From the NCBI RefSeq assembly GCF_000368565.1, contig NZ_KB849544.1:628787-692786 (forward strand): 64,000 nt of DNA, in the 5' to 3' direction. Below are positions 1-9,565 of this stretch, one piece after another (position 1 is the first letter of the stretch; each line of letters starts with the position of its first letter). The notes below the pieces were generated by a model. That model was given only the letters and a program-made list of their open reading frames with translations. It did no database searches and had not been told where the DNA came from. The translations under genes were made by a program, and so were the position numbers. This stretch comes from Acinetobacter gerneri DSM 14967 = CIP 107464 = MTCC 9824. GTDB lineage: Bacteria; Pseudomonadota; Gammaproteobacteria; Pseudomonadales; Moraxellaceae.

Positions 1-474
1 TTAACGAGCTACAGGCACTGAACTATCTTTAGGATTCACATAAATAGTCACATGATCTGCAGTTTCGATTCTGACATTATTATTTTGCGCACTGCGTCCT
101 ACAATATAGTAACGAACCTTTTGTGGTGAATAATCCTTACTCGTATCCGAAACAGGAGTCAAATCGATGGTCTTCTTTTGCACCTGTGATACAGATAGTA
201 CCCCTGCATCCAAGTTAGCCTTTTGAGCTTTCGCTGCTCTATCTTTGGCAATACGATCATGGCTAGCATATTGATTATCTTGGGAAAGTTGGACATCTTC
301 TTGCACTGCTGAAATCACAATTGGTGTCAATCTGGCAAGGTGATCTGTCTGATCTGCTAGCGCATCATCATCCAGCGCTTTTGCTGCATACGCACTGCCC
401 AATACGAAATTTGAAAATAGTAGAAATGACGTAAATTTGATCAAAGTTAAATTAAATTTATGCTCCATTTTCAA
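1..474 (-). CDS. Hypothetical secreted protein, 157 aa
   Basis: The stop codon lies at the first bases of the window, so the gene is complete. An N-terminal hydrophobic segment of about 20 residues ending in GSAYA-K looks like a Sec signal peptide with cleavage near residue 31, so a periplasmic location is likely. The mature part is polar, rich in Asp, Ala and Gln, with no transmembrane segment and no cysteine. I do not recognise a family. It lies downstream of clpB on the same strand but is separated from it by a strong terminator, so it is probably transcribed on its own. Confidence 0.7.
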   Translation of the reverse strand: MKMEHKFNLTLIKFTSFLLFSNFVLGSAYAAKALDDDALADQTDHLARLTPIVISAVQEDVQLSQDNQYASHDRIAKDRAAKAQKANLDAGVLSVSQVQKKTIDLTPVSDTSKDYSPQKVRYYIVGRSAQNNNVRIETADHVTIYVNPKDSSVPVAR

Positions 475-618
475 CGTCTTCCCTTTTTATTATTACTCAC
501 AAAAAATTAACAATTATTTTCACTATGTGCAATATCTATACATATTTTCCCGATAAGAGGTTAAATTCTATTTATATATTTAACAATCCACCTACGCTAA
601 ACAATTTAGCTCAAGCAT

Positions 619-650
619 AAAAAAACCTAGCCGAAGCTAGGTTTTTTTTA
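619..650. terminator. Bidirectional rho-independent terminator after clpB
   Basis: A perfect 6-bp stem (CCTAGC/GCTAGG) with a CGAA loop is flanked by an A-run on one side and a T-run on the other. It works as an intrinsic terminator in both directions and lies 10 bp past the clpB stop codon. Confidence 0.85.
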
Positions 651-659
651 CATGAAATA

Positions 660-3239
660 TTAACTTAATTTCACTTTTTCAAAATCAAGATGACCATCTT
701 GTGCTGTGATCAAAATTTTATCGCCAGGTATAAAATCACCTGCGAGAAGTTTTTGAGCCAATGGATTTTCCACTTGTTGTTGGATCGCACGTTTCAATGG
801 ACGCGCACCATATACAGGGTCAAATCCAGCATCAATCAAGATATCAAATGCAGCATCATCAATGCTTAAGCCAACTTCACGTTCATTCAAACGAGCACGT
901 AAGCGATCCAATTGAATGTCTGCAATGCCACGAATTTGTGATTTTTTAAGTGAATGGAAGACCACTAACTCATCAATACGGTTAATAAATTCTGGGCGGA
1001 AATGTTGTGAAACAGCATTCATCACCACAGAACGGACATCATCATCACTTGCACCATCACCCAACTCACGAACATCACTTGAACCCAAGTTCGAAGTCAT
1101 GACGATCACTGTGTTTTTAAAATCAATGGTACGACCTTGCGAATCAGTCAATCGACCATCGTCAAGCACTTGTAGCAAGATATTAAAGACATCTGGATGT
1201 GCTTTTTCCACTTCGTCAAATAACACCACACTATATGGTTTACGACGTACAGCTTCGGTCAACACACCGCCTTCTTCATAACCAACATAACCCGGAGGCG
1301 CACCCACTAGGCGACTCACAGAGTGTTTTTCCATAAATTCAGACATATCAATACGAATCATATGGTCATCACTATCAAACATAAAGTTTGCGAGTGCTTT
1401 AGTTAACTCTGTTTTACCAACACCCGTAGGACCTAAGAACAAGAACGAAGCACTTGGGCGGTTCGGGTCTGAAAGTCCCGCACGTGAACGACGGATCGCA
1501 TTGGATACTGCAACCACAGCTTCATCTTGGCCAACAACACGATTGTGTAAAAACTCTTCCATATGTAAAAGTTTTTCACGCTCACCTTGCAGCATTTTTG
1601 AAACTGGAATACCTGTCGCAGCACTCACGACTTCAGCGATTTCATTTTCAGTCACTTTGGTACGAATCAATTTTGGTTCTTCGTTAACTTCAGCTACTTC
1701 TTCAGCTTCAAGACGTTTTTGCAACTCAGGAATAACGCCATATTGCAAACGACTCGCTTCTGCCAAATCACCTTCACGCTGTGCTTTTTCAAAGGCTGTA
1801 CGTGCTTTATCAAGTTCAACTTGGGCTTGATTTGTACCCTCAACCAAGGTTTTTTCGGCACGCCATACTTCTTCGAGGTCGTTATATTCTTTTTGAACTT
1901 CTGCAATTTGTTTTTCTAAATGCTCAACTTCAGCCTTAGATACAGAATCAGCATCTTTTTTTACTGCTTCCAATTGCATTTTCAATTGAATCAAACGACG
2001 ATCTAAACGGTCTAAAGGCTCAGGTTTTGAGTCAATTTCCATTTTGATACGTGAAGCTGCTTCATCAATCAAATCAATGGCTTTATCAGGCAACTGACGA
2101 TCAGTAATATATCGATGCGACATTTTTGCAGCAGCAATAATCGCTGAGTCTAAAATTTGCACACCATGGTGAGTGGCATATTTTTCTTTTAGACCACGTA
2201 AAATCGCAATGGTATCTTCCACACTTGGTTCTTCAACCAAAACTTTTTGGAAACGACGTTCAAGTGCAGCATCTTTTTCAATAAATTGACGATACTCGTC
2301 CAATGTCGTTGCACCAACACAACGTAGTTCACCACGTGCAAGTGCAGGTTTAAGCATATTCCCTGCATCCATCGCACCATCACCTTTACCAGCACCGACT
2401 AAGGTATGCAATTCATCGATGAATAAAATGATTTCGCCATCATATTTAGCCAAATCTTTTAGAACAGCTTTTAAACGCTCTTCAAATTCACCACGATATT
2501 TTGCACCCGCAAGTAAAGAACCCAAGTCCAAAGATAAAACGCGTTTACCTTTTAAACTCTCAGGTACTTCGCCATTGACGATACGCTGTGCCAAACCTTC
2601 CACGATTGCAGTTTTACCCACACCCGGCTCACCGATCAGCACTGGGTTATTTTTGGTACGACGTGACAAGACCTGAATCGTACGACGAATTTCTTCGTCA
2701 CGACCAATCACAGGGTCAAGTTTGCCCGCCATCGCACGTTCAGTTAAGTCGACGGTATATTTATTTAATGAGTCACGTTGATCTTCATGATTATTGCTCA
2801 TGACTTTTTCGTCACCTCGAATATTTTCTATCACTTTACGTAGACTATCCGATGTTACGCCTACGCCATTTAATAAAGTTTTGGTTGCACCAGTATCAGC
2901 AAGACCGAGTAATACCCAATCAGTCGATAAAAACTCATCTCCTGCTTTTTGTGCATAACTATCCGCAAGATTTAAAGCTCTCACAGCTTCAGGATTGAGA
3001 TTGATATCTCCTGTCGGATTGGATAGCTTTGCTGCATCATTTAAAGCTTGATCGAGCTTTTGTTTTAAATCTCTTAAATTTGCACCTGCTTGTTGCAACA
3101 AGCTGATATTGGCAGGCTCTTCAAGCAAACTTGCCAATATATGAATACTTTCAATTGCGGTATTGTCATTTCCCATAGCCAATGATTGCGCATCGGATAG
3201 GGCTTGCTGCAGGCGGTTTGTAAATTTTTCAAAACGCAT
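660..3239 (-). CDS. clpB: ATP-dependent disaggregase ClpB
   Basis: Hsp100 chaperone that threads aggregated proteins through a hexameric ring together with the DnaK system in the cytoplasm. The 859 aa length is normal for ClpB. In order one sees the Clp N-domain (about 1-145), the first AAA+ module with Walker A GEPGVGKT and the pore loop KYRGEFEE, a long coiled-coil M domain (about 400-525) that distinguishes ClpB from ClpA/ClpC, and the second AAA+ module with GPTGVGKT and pore loop GYVGYEEGG. The start is supported by GAGGA about 8 bases upstream. A heat-shock-type promoter lies just upstream (separate entry). Monocistronic, ending at a strong terminator. Confidence 0.98.
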   Translation of the reverse strand: MRFEKFTNRLQQALSDAQSLAMGNDNTAIESIHILASLLEEPANISLLQQAGANLRDLKQKLDQALNDAAKLSNPTGDINLNPEAVRALNLADSYAQKAGDEFLSTDWVLLGLADTGATKTLLNGVGVTSDSLRKVIENIRGDEKVMSNNHEDQRDSLNKYTVDLTERAMAGKLDPVIGRDEEIRRTIQVLSRRTKNNPVLIGEPGVGKTAIVEGLAQRIVNGEVPESLKGKRVLSLDLGSLLAGAKYRGEFEERLKAVLKDLAKYDGEIILFIDELHTLVGAGKGDGAMDAGNMLKPALARGELRCVGATTLDEYRQFIEKDAALERRFQKVLVEEPSVEDTIAILRGLKEKYATHHGVQILDSAIIAAAKMSHRYITDRQLPDKAIDLIDEAASRIKMEIDSKPEPLDRLDRRLIQLKMQLEAVKKDADSVSKAEVEHLEKQIAEVQKEYNDLEEVWRAEKTLVEGTNQAQVELDKARTAFEKAQREGDLAEASRLQYGVIPELQKRLEAEEVAEVNEEPKLIRTKVTENEIAEVVSAATGIPVSKMLQGEREKLLHMEEFLHNRVVGQDEAVVAVSNAIRRSRAGLSDPNRPSASFLFLGPTGVGKTELTKALANFMFDSDDHMIRIDMSEFMEKHSVSRLVGAPPGYVGYEEGGVLTEAVRRKPYSVVLFDEVEKAHPDVFNILLQVLDDGRLTDSQGRTIDFKNTVIVMTSNLGSSDVRELGDGASDDDVRSVVMNAVSQHFRPEFINRIDELVVFHSLKKSQIRGIADIQLDRLRARLNEREVGLSIDDAAFDILIDAGFDPVYGARPLKRAIQQQVENPLAQKLLAGDFIPGDKILITAQDGHLDFEKVKLS

Positions 3240-3276
3240 TCTTGTTATTCCTCACAACAAATTTTGTACTTGATGG

Positions 3277-3306
3277 ATATATGGGAACGGTTTTCTAAAT
3301 TTCAAA
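3277..3306 (-). promoter_or_regulatory. Sigma-32 (RpoH) type promoter of clpB
   Basis: On the minus strand TTGAAA is followed after exactly 14 bases by CCCATATAT. This fits the RpoH consensus (CTTGAAA, 13-15 bases, CCCATnT) very closely. It lies about 40-65 bases upstream of the clpB ATG, as expected for a heat-shock gene. The match is read from the sequence; its use is inferred. Confidence 0.75.
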
Positions 3307-3519
3307 TATAATTTTATATATTTTTCATAAAGTTATATTTGCAAAGCAAAATATACGACAGTATTAATATTGGTATATCTATGAGATTTTTCAAGTAATA
3401 CCATGTAAATTTTGTGACTTTTTGCGTGATTCACCATTTACAGCACAAATTCATCACAAGTGATTAATGATTTACTTATATAATTTAAGTGAAAATGGCT
3501 TTGATGATTATTTTAAAAT

Positions 3520-4323
3520 ATGAAACTAAAAAAATTACTGATCAGTTTGCTCACTTTGAGTTTAAGTTCAATGAGCTTTGCTGCCCTACCCAAAGATTCA
3601 CGACGTGCAGGTGGCATCGCTGTAATTCCTTTAAGTGACAGCATAGACAAAGTCAGTTACCAAAACCGCCCTGTCATGATCGTAAAAGAAAATGCACAAA
3701 AATATGCCATTTTCGGGATTCCACTCTCTGCCCCTTTAGGCAATTTACAACTTGAAACCAATCAGAATCCGATCAGCATTTCAATCGCAAGTTACCCCTA
3801 TGCCGAGCAGCACATCAAGTTGAAAGATCAAAGCTATGTCAATCCTGACCAAGCTCAACTAGATCGCTATGCTCAAGAAGCCAAAGAACAAAATGCTGTT
3901 TATCTTTCATTTAGTCCAGCACAATGGGCAAGTTTTCCAAACTTTATCGTGCCAACCAAGGGTAAATTTAGCAACTCATTTGGCCGCAAACGCTTTTTCA
4001 ATGGCGAACAGCGTGCTCCCCATAGTGGATTAGACATTCCAGCGCCCGTTGGACAAGCTGTAGTCGCTCCTACAGGAGGTGTCGTTGTGCAAACAGGGAA
4101 TTACTTTTTTAACGGCAATACCGTGATGATCGACCATGGGCAAGGACTCATCAGCATGTTTTGCCATTTAAACGCCATCAAAGTGAGTATCGGACAACAT
4201 CTCAATCAAGGCGATTTAATTGGCTTGGTTGGAAAAACTGGACGTGTCACAGGACCACATTTACATTGGGGCATGAGTTTGAATGATGCTCGAGTAGATC
4301 CACAATTGTTTTTAAATAAATAA
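3520..4323 (+). CDS. M23 family periplasmic metallopeptidase (LytM type)
   Basis: Predicted zinc endopeptidase acting on peptidoglycan cross-bridges in the periplasm. A Sec signal peptide occupies about residues 1-22 (ends SFA-A). The C-terminal half is a peptidase M23 domain with the full set of zinc ligands: H168 and D172 in HSGLD, and the HLH motif (GPHLHWG) near residues 247-249. A catalytic histidine is present in MFCHL. The N-terminal part after the signal peptide is an all-beta region typical of stand-alone M23 proteins of this genus. No coiled coil of EnvC/NlpD type and no LysM domain are seen, so it looks like a hydrolase rather than an amidase activator. Monocistronic. Confidence 0.88.
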   Translation: MKLKKLLISLLTLSLSSMSFAALPKDSRRAGGIAVIPLSDSIDKVSYQNRPVMIVKENAQKYAIFGIPLSAPLGNLQLETNQNPISISIASYPYAEQHIKLKDQSYVNPDQAQLDRYAQEAKEQNAVYLSFSPAQWASFPNFIVPTKGKFSNSFGRKRFFNGEQRAPHSGLDIPAPVGQAVVAPTGGVVVQTGNYFFNGNTVMIDHGQGLISMFCHLNAIKVSIGQHLNQGDLIGLVGKTGRVTGPHLHWGMSLNDARVDPQLFLNK

Positions 4324-4336
4324 CAAATCCATGCTC

Positions 4337-4371
4337 AAAAATGAAATGATTCAAGTAATCGTTTCATTTTT
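4337..4371 (+). terminator. Terminator of the M23 peptidase gene
   Basis: A 15-bp A/T-rich stem with one G-T pair, a five-base loop and a terminal T-run lies about 15 bp after the stop codon. Confidence 0.75.
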
Positions 4372-4741
4372 GTCTGCTAGCAAATAATAAAATTTAATTG
4401 TGTTAAAAATTTCCTTGAAAACTATTCATTTTTTTCACTCAAAAACTACATAAGTTCTTGTTCAGGCCATTCTAAAAAAACATTAAAAAAAGCGTCAAAA
4501 TATTAAACCGAGGAGCATCAAAACCGAGTTTTTTATCATTTAAAAAAATGATAGATAATGAATAAATAATTGGTAATTAGAACAAAAATTTGTGAATATC
4601 AACTTTTTAGCATCTTTGAAACATTTTGTAATAATTTAAAGGATTCAAAAAACCGCTTTTTATTATTTCCAATAAAAAACACATTATAAAATCAAAAAGT
4701 CGATTATATAATCGACTTTTCACGGTAATTATAAGATGTTA
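4372..4741. other. Intergenic stretch without a gene
   Basis: About 370 bp of AT-rich DNA between two convergent genes. Apart from the two terminators I see no reading frame with a ribosome binding site, no repeat and no RNA-like structure. Confidence 0.5.
4695..4720. terminator. Terminator of the OsmC gene
   Basis: A perfect 26-base palindrome (arms AAAAGTCGATTAT / ATAATCGACTTTT) that can terminate transcription in both directions. It lies about 20 bp past the OsmC-family stop codon. Confidence 0.75.
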
Positions 4742-5161
4742 TTAGGCAGGAATAATCTCAAAATCATGGGTGATGACAACGCCACCATCTGAGAGCATTT
4801 TGCTTGCAGAACAATACTTTTCAGCAGAAAGTTCGACAGCTTTTGCAACTTGTTTTTCTTTTACATCATGCCCAGTTACGACAAAATGTAAATGAATTTT
4901 TGTGAAAACTGCTGGGATTGTGTCAGCACGGTCAGCTTTTAACTGGCATAAGACATCCGTCACATCTTGGCGAGATTTCTTTAATATAGTCACAATATCA
5001 AACGAAGCACACCCACCAAGTCCCATTAATATGAGTTCCATGGGACGTGGTCCTCTGTTTTCACCACCATATTCGGCAGAACCATCCATAATGACTTTGT
5101 GACCACTTTCTGATTGTGCCTCAAAAGCGACATTCTCTAACCATTGAACGCTTGTTTGCAT
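4742..5161 (-). CDS. OsmC family protein (YhfA-like peroxidase fold)
   Basis: Small OsmC/Ohr-fold protein of 139 aa, cytoplasmic, no signal peptide. Both family cysteines are present: one in GLGGCASFD (about residue 51) and one in EKYCSASKML (about residue 117). The family reduces hydroperoxides with such a cysteine pair. The YhfA subgroup has no established physiological substrate. It is divergent from the CRP-type regulator, the same neighbourhood as yhfA-crp in Escherichia coli, which supports the subgroup assignment. About 150 bp between the two starts must hold both promoters. Confidence 0.85.
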   Translation of the reverse strand: MQTSVQWLENVAFEAQSESGHKVIMDGSAEYGGENRGPRPMELILMGLGGCASFDIVTILKKSRQDVTDVLCQLKADRADTIPAVFTKIHLHFVVTGHDVKEKQVAKAVELSAEKYCSASKMLSDGGVVITHDFEIIPA

Positions 5162-5308
5162 TGCAAGTCCCTAAAAAACACTATAAATTACGAGTTAGCT
5201 GTAACACTAGCATAAATTGAGTTGATAAGGAATTTCACTCTGTGCTTCTGCGTGACAATTTTATTTAGATCTTTGATCTGTTATTTATCCAATTCGGAAT
5301 TGATTAGC

Positions 5309-6022
5309 ATGGTTTCTAATTTTTCACATTTAAGTACAGATGCTTTGTCTCCAGGCCAACTCCCTGAATCTGTCAAAGCGTTATTGAAGCGTGCTTACAT
5401 TAATCGTTTTCCTAAAAGAACAACGATCGTTGATGCAGGCAGTGAGTCAAAATCACTATACTTAATTTTAAAAGGTTCGGTTTCAATTATTCTTCGTGAA
5501 GATGACGAACGCGAAATTGTTGTTGCCTATTTAAATCCAGGGGACTTCTTCGGGGAAATGGGGTTGTTTGAACCAAATCCTCAACGTACTGCTGAAGTGC
5601 GTACACGTGATACTTGTGAGATCGCAGAAATTTCTTATGACAATTTCCACGAATTGAGCAAACAGTATCCTGATCTAAGTTACGCAGTTTTCGCACAGCT
5701 CGTTCGTCGTTTAAAAAATACTACACGTAAAGTTACAGACCTTGCATTTATCGATGTGTCTGGTCGTATCGCTCGCTGCTTGATTGATCTTTCAACTCAA
5801 CCAGAAGCGATGATTTTGCCAAATGGTCGTCAAATCCGTATCACACGCCAAGAGATTGGTCGTATCGTCGGATGTTCACGTGAAATGGTTGGTCGTGTTC
5901 TTAAAACACTTGAAGAACAAGGCATGATCGAAACTGATGGTAAAGCAATTTTGATTTTTGATTCATCACTCGAAGAAACATCATTTGAAGCAGATGGTGA
6001 TGATTTTGACGATGAAGAATAA
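5309..6022 (+). CDS. vfr: CRP/Vfr-like cyclic-AMP responsive transcription regulator
   Basis: Global regulator of the CRP-FNR family. An N-terminal cyclic-nucleotide-binding beta roll contains GDFFGEMGLFE and RTAEVRT, the residues that hold cAMP in CRP/Vfr. A C-terminal winged helix carries ITRQEIGRIVGCSREMVGRVLK as recognition region. The start chosen (MVSNFSHLSTD) gives 237 aa; an upstream in-frame TTG at 5222 would add 29 hydrophobic residues not found in the family, while the ATG has GGAA about 10 bases upstream. An acidic tail (DGDDFDDEE) is characteristic of the Acinetobacter protein as I remember it. Divergent from the OsmC gene. Confidence 0.92.
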   Translation: MVSNFSHLSTDALSPGQLPESVKALLKRAYINRFPKRTTIVDAGSESKSLYLILKGSVSIILREDDEREIVVAYLNPGDFFGEMGLFEPNPQRTAEVRTRDTCEIAEISYDNFHELSKQYPDLSYAVFAQLVRRLKNTTRKVTDLAFIDVSGRIARCLIDLSTQPEAMILPNGRQIRITRQEIGRIVGCSREMVGRVLKTLEEQGMIETDGKAILIFDSSLEETSFEADGDDFDDEE

Positions 6023-6050
6023 GTTCTTATTCTAAATATATCCTTATTTT

Positions 6051-6080
6051 AAAAGCAGATCTTCGGGTCTGCTTTTTTTT
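6051..6080 (+). terminator. Terminator of the vfr gene
   Basis: Stem GCAGATC/GGTCTGC with a TTCG tetraloop followed by eight T residues, about 30 bp after the stop codon. Confidence 0.85.
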
Positions 6081-6224
6081 TAGCATTTAATTAGTGTCAA
6101 ATCATCTTTATTTACATGATTATAAATATATTTACTTTCTACTACTCTAAAAATTCAGTTATGGTGTATTGCCTTTTTTAAAACATTTTGAAAACTTTAT
6201 AGATAACCAACAAGGACTTAGCTT

Positions 6225-7274
6225 ATGAAATTCAATCCTTTAGGACAAACAGGAATTCAAGTTCCAGAAATTTGTCTAGGTACCATGACTTTTGGTGAAC
6301 AAAATAATCAAGATGAGGCATTTTCACAGCTAAGTTATGCTTTAGAGCGTGATATCAACTTTTGGGATACCGCTGAGATGTACCCTGTCCCTCCAAAACC
6401 TGAGACTCAAGGGGCAACTGAAACCATTATTGGTAATTGGTTTGGAAAAAATGGTGGACGTGACAAAATATTCTTAGCTTCAAAAATTGCAGGTCCTCAA
6501 CAAGGCGGCAGCCATATCCGTGATGGATATACCCGCTTTGTAGAGCAAGAGATTGCTCAGGCGCTTGATGGCTCACTAAAACGCTTACAAACAGATTATA
6601 TCGATCTTTACCAGTTGCATTGGCCACAGCGTCCAACCAATTTCTTTGGTCAACTGGGTTATGGCAATCAACATCATGAACAACAACAAAAACTCACCGC
6701 TTTAGAAGAAACCTTAGCGGCGCTCTCAAAAGAAGTTGAAAAAGGTCGTATTCGCCATATTGGGCTTTCCAATGAAACACCTTGGGGCACGATGAAATTT
6801 TTACATCTCGCTGAAAGTATGGGGCTAGAGAAAATCGTAAGTGTGCAAAATCCTTATAATTTACTGAATCGTAGTTATGAAGTCGGTCTTTCTGAAATCG
6901 CACACTATGAAAAAATTGGTTTACTTGCTTACTCACCGCTCGCTTTTGGCTATTTGACAGGGAAATTTAGACATGGTGCTCGCCCTGCAAATGCACGAAT
7001 TACGCTATTTTCAAGATTTTCTCGTTATAGCAATCCACAAAGTGAATGGGCAACCGAACAATATGCATTATTGGCTGAAAAACACGGATTAAGCTTGGCT
7101 CAGATGTCTTTGGTTTTTATAAAACAACAATTTTTTGTGACCAGTACCATTATCGGTGCAACTAATTTGGACCAATTAAAAGAAAATATCGACGCTTTTA
7201 ATTTGGTTTTACCTGAAGAAGTTTTACAAGGCATTGAAGACATCCATCGCCAACAGCCTAATCCTGCGCCTTAG
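6225..7274 (+). CDS. tas: Aldo/keto reductase, Tas-like
   Basis: NADPH-dependent oxidoreductase of the aldo/keto reductase superfamily, 349 aa with a TIM-barrel layout. It resembles E. coli Tas along its whole length, with shared strings such as GTMTFGEQN, AEMYPVPP, YPVPPKPETQG and WPQRPTNFFGQLGY. The catalytic tetrad is visible: Asp in FWDTAEMY, Tyr in AEMYPVP, Lys in LASKIAG and His in YQLHWPQ. The natural substrate of Tas is not firmly known. The start has AAGGA about 10 bases upstream. Single-gene unit, convergent with the M48 protease gene. Confidence 0.9.
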   Translation: MKFNPLGQTGIQVPEICLGTMTFGEQNNQDEAFSQLSYALERDINFWDTAEMYPVPPKPETQGATETIIGNWFGKNGGRDKIFLASKIAGPQQGGSHIRDGYTRFVEQEIAQALDGSLKRLQTDYIDLYQLHWPQRPTNFFGQLGYGNQHHEQQQKLTALEETLAALSKEVEKGRIRHIGLSNETPWGTMKFLHLAESMGLEKIVSVQNPYNLLNRSYEVGLSEIAHYEKIGLLAYSPLAFGYLTGKFRHGARPANARITLFSRFSRYSNPQSEWATEQYALLAEKHGLSLAQMSLVFIKQQFFVTSTIIGATNLDQLKENIDAFNLVLPEEVLQGIEDIHRQQPNPAP

Positions 7275-7299
7275 TCGGATCATTAGGTAAAATAAAACA

Positions 7300-7330
7300 A
7301 AAAAACCAGCAATCACTGCTGGTTTTTTTT
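7300..7330. terminator. Bidirectional terminator between tas and the M48 gene
   Basis: ACCAGCA/TGCTGGT stem with A-run before and T-run after, between two convergent genes. Confidence 0.85.
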
Positions 7331-7346
7331 GATATTACAAAATAGA

Positions 7347-8126
7347 TTAACGACGAGCGTTATAAACTTGCATAGCAGCTGGAAGATTCTTTCTCATCGC
7401 CTCGATACGCGCACCGTCAGATGGGTGAGTCGATAAAAGCGCTGAACCTTTTGCACCTGGCAATTTCGCCATTTTTTCCCAAAGCGTAACAGCTGCACTA
7501 GGATTGTAGCCAGCTTTCGCCATAAGCATCAAACCGCCCTGATCTGCGCGAGATTCAAGATTTCGTGAATATGGTAGGCCAACCCCCACTTGACTACCTA
7601 AATCAAGTGCTGCGCCACCTAGACCGCCTCCAGCGCTACCAACATAAGATTTGCCAACGCCTACTGCAAGATTCGTCAGAACTTGCGCGCCCATTTTTTG
7701 CTTAGAATGTTCTTCTAAGGCATGTGTCATCTCATGCCCCATCACCGCAGCGATCTCATCATCCGTCAAATTGAGTTTGTTGACGATACCTGTGTAAAAC
7801 ACAACTTTACCGCCTGGCGCAACATAAGCATTCACTGTGTCTGATTTTAATACAGCCAATTTCCAATCAAACTTCTGCCCTGTTTGATTCATAGTATCCG
7901 CATAAGGCGACATACGCTTAAATATGTTATTGATACGCTTATATGTACTAGACGAGGTATCTAAAGTTTTTTGCGACTGTGCTTCCTGTACGGTTTTGTT
8001 AAACCCTTGAGTTGCACTCATGTTTAATGTCGCGCTATCGGCTCCTGCCATATCTGCGATCGTTGCACATCCCGAAAATGAAATTACGCTTGCTGTAAGA
8101 ACAGACAGCAAAAGTTTATTATTCAT
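7347..8126 (-). CDS. M48 family metalloprotease, lipoprotein (LoiP/BepA-like)
   Basis: Predicted zinc protease of the periplasm, anchored to the outer membrane through a lipidated cysteine: the signal peptide ends in a lipobox (SFSGC, Cys about residue 19). The M48 catalytic motif HEMTH (HExxH) and the downstream glutamate ligand in ESRADQGG are present. A glycine-rich helix (GKSYVGSAGGGLGG) lies between them, as in small Oma1/LoiP-type members. At 259 aa there is no TPR domain, so it is closer to LoiP than to BepA. Its likely role is quality control of envelope proteins. Substrates cannot be read from sequence. Confidence 0.88.
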   Translation of the reverse strand: MNNKLLLSVLTASVISFSGCATIADMAGADSATLNMSATQGFNKTVQEAQSQKTLDTSSSTYKRINNIFKRMSPYADTMNQTGQKFDWKLAVLKSDTVNAYVAPGGKVVFYTGIVNKLNLTDDEIAAVMGHEMTHALEEHSKQKMGAQVLTNLAVGVGKSYVGSAGGGLGGAALDLGSQVGVGLPYSRNLESRADQGGLMLMAKAGYNPSAAVTLWEKMAKLPGAKGSALLSTHPSDGARIEAMRKNLPAAMQVYNARR

Positions 8127-8216
8127 AAATAACTCCGAATTAAAAATAAACTTCTTATAAATAAATTTATCTTAATTATAAACAATTAAAAAAAGTTGTA
8201 CTTTACATTATGTAAA

Positions 8217-8534
8217 TCAAATCAGCTTAAAATAATACATGAGCCAATAAACCAAGCATAATATATTCAAGACCAAATACAAAATAGCCAAAGGTTTAAT
8301 TTTGTCTTCTAGCGCCACACTATTTTTCTTAATCAATATAAAAACATTTTGAATCAATATGATAGGCAAAATAATACAAGCCAATAAAATCGTTACACTC
8401 ATAAATGCCGAAATCAGGATATCTTGATCATCGGTTTGACCTGAGACGATCCACATCGCAATGGTTGGACAACCACCAACAGCAAATAAGAATGAATAAA
8501 TTAACGTTTTAGAAATATTTTGCTGTAACTTCAT
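8217..8534 (-). CDS. Hypothetical inner-membrane protein, 105 aa
   Basis: Three hydrophobic segments (about residues 10-30, 42-68 and 82-103) predict a small polytopic inner-membrane protein. I recognise no family. The gene precedes the M48 protease on the same strand with a 90-bp gap, so co-transcription is possible but not shown. The fimbrial genes upstream are on the same strand but separated by about 240 bp of very AT-rich DNA. Confidence 0.6.
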   Translation of the reverse strand: MKLQQNISKTLIYSFLFAVGGCPTIAMWIVSGQTDDQDILISAFMSVTILLACIILPIILIQNVFILIKKNSVALEDKIKPLAILYLVLNILCLVYWLMYYFKLI

Positions 8535-8777
8535 CCTGAAAATTCACTCTTTTTTCTATAGCCCTTTTTGTATGATTATTTGATTGAAAGTTAAAGTCAA
8601 CTTTAGTCGATTTCGAGATTGATCCAATTTTTAAAAATTTCATAAAAAACTATAATTTTATTTAAATACTTAAGTAAACAAACAAAAAAATTACATTATT
8701 AAGACCCAAATATTATATGTATAACAAAATTATTTTATCGGATTTTAAAATTATATACTTAAATATTAAATATATTT

Positions 8778-9506
8778 TTATTTATTAGCACTATTTAATT
8801 CAACCTTATATTCATCATATCCACCATAATCATTAATACACATAAATTTTAATTTTTCTATATAATCACCATTTAGTACTATTTCCGAGTTTGAAAATGG
8901 TTTTATAAGCATCCCCACACTCCCCATTAAATCTTGACGATTATATGTCAATACAGAAGGAATACTCATATAAAATGCAGTGGGGTTCTCAATTAATATT
9001 TTATGATCCTGTATTTTCCAAACAAGTTTCTGAGGTGCAGTATTTCGTTCATCATGTAAACGTTTAGGTCGGTAAATCAATTTAAGTCTAGAATGGATAA
9101 TGACCTGAAGATAATTCTGGGTTGAATCGCTTTTATGATTCGGCTTGGGTGGGATATCCACGATATGCAACCAAAATATACTTTCCTGTGTTTGACTTAA
9201 ATTATTTGCTTCAGGTAAAGCCATAATGGATAATTTTTGCTGCTTCCCTGCCTCAAGTCTCAGCACACTCGGAGTTAGAACAAAAGGGATTTTTTCTTTT
9301 TCACCCCCTATTTGCGCTGGTTCTGACTCGATCCATGCTTGTATCAATGATGGTCTTGAAGAGTGATTGTAAATTGCTAAACTCACGTCTTTTTGATCAG
9401 ATAAATATATCACTCTCGTACTAAGCATAACGACTGCAGCCGATATGTGAAATGACTGACTGAATAAAAATATTGTTAAAAAATAAAGTAAGTATCTATT
9501 TTTCAT
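8778..9506 (-). CDS. Fimbrial periplasmic chaperone (PapD-like), orphan locus
   Basis: Chaperone that caps pilin subunits by donor-strand complementation in the periplasm. It has a signal peptide ending SAA-V and the two-domain PapD layout: N-terminal strand with the conserved Arg (MLSTRVIYLSD), then FVLTPSVLRLEAGKQQKLSI, the ESIFWLHIVDIPP block and YRPKRL before the second domain. Length 242 aa is normal. It follows a pilin gene by 59 bp, but no usher or tip adhesin is adjacent. The pair therefore cannot build a fibre alone unless another usher, perhaps the one at 43.1-45.7 kb, serves it. Confidence 0.88.
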   Translation of the reverse strand: MKNRYLLYFLTIFLFSQSFHISAAVVMLSTRVIYLSDQKDVSLAIYNHSSRPSLIQAWIESEPAQIGGEKEKIPFVLTPSVLRLEAGKQQKLSIMALPEANNLSQTQESIFWLHIVDIPPKPNHKSDSTQNYLQVIIHSRLKLIYRPKRLHDERNTAPQKLVWKIQDHKILIENPTAFYMSIPSVLTYNRQDLMGSVGMLIKPFSNSEIVLNGDYIEKLKFMCINDYGGYDEYKVELNSANK

Positions 9507-9565
9507 AAATATTTACAACCTTTCAAGTATCAATCTTGCCAATTATTACTCATCACCAAAGCAAA

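Noticed and set aside
5222..5308. TTG-initiated N-terminal extension of the vfr gene
   Set aside because: It would add 29 residues unlike the family; the ATG at 5309 has a better ribosome binding site and gives the normal CRP/Vfr start.
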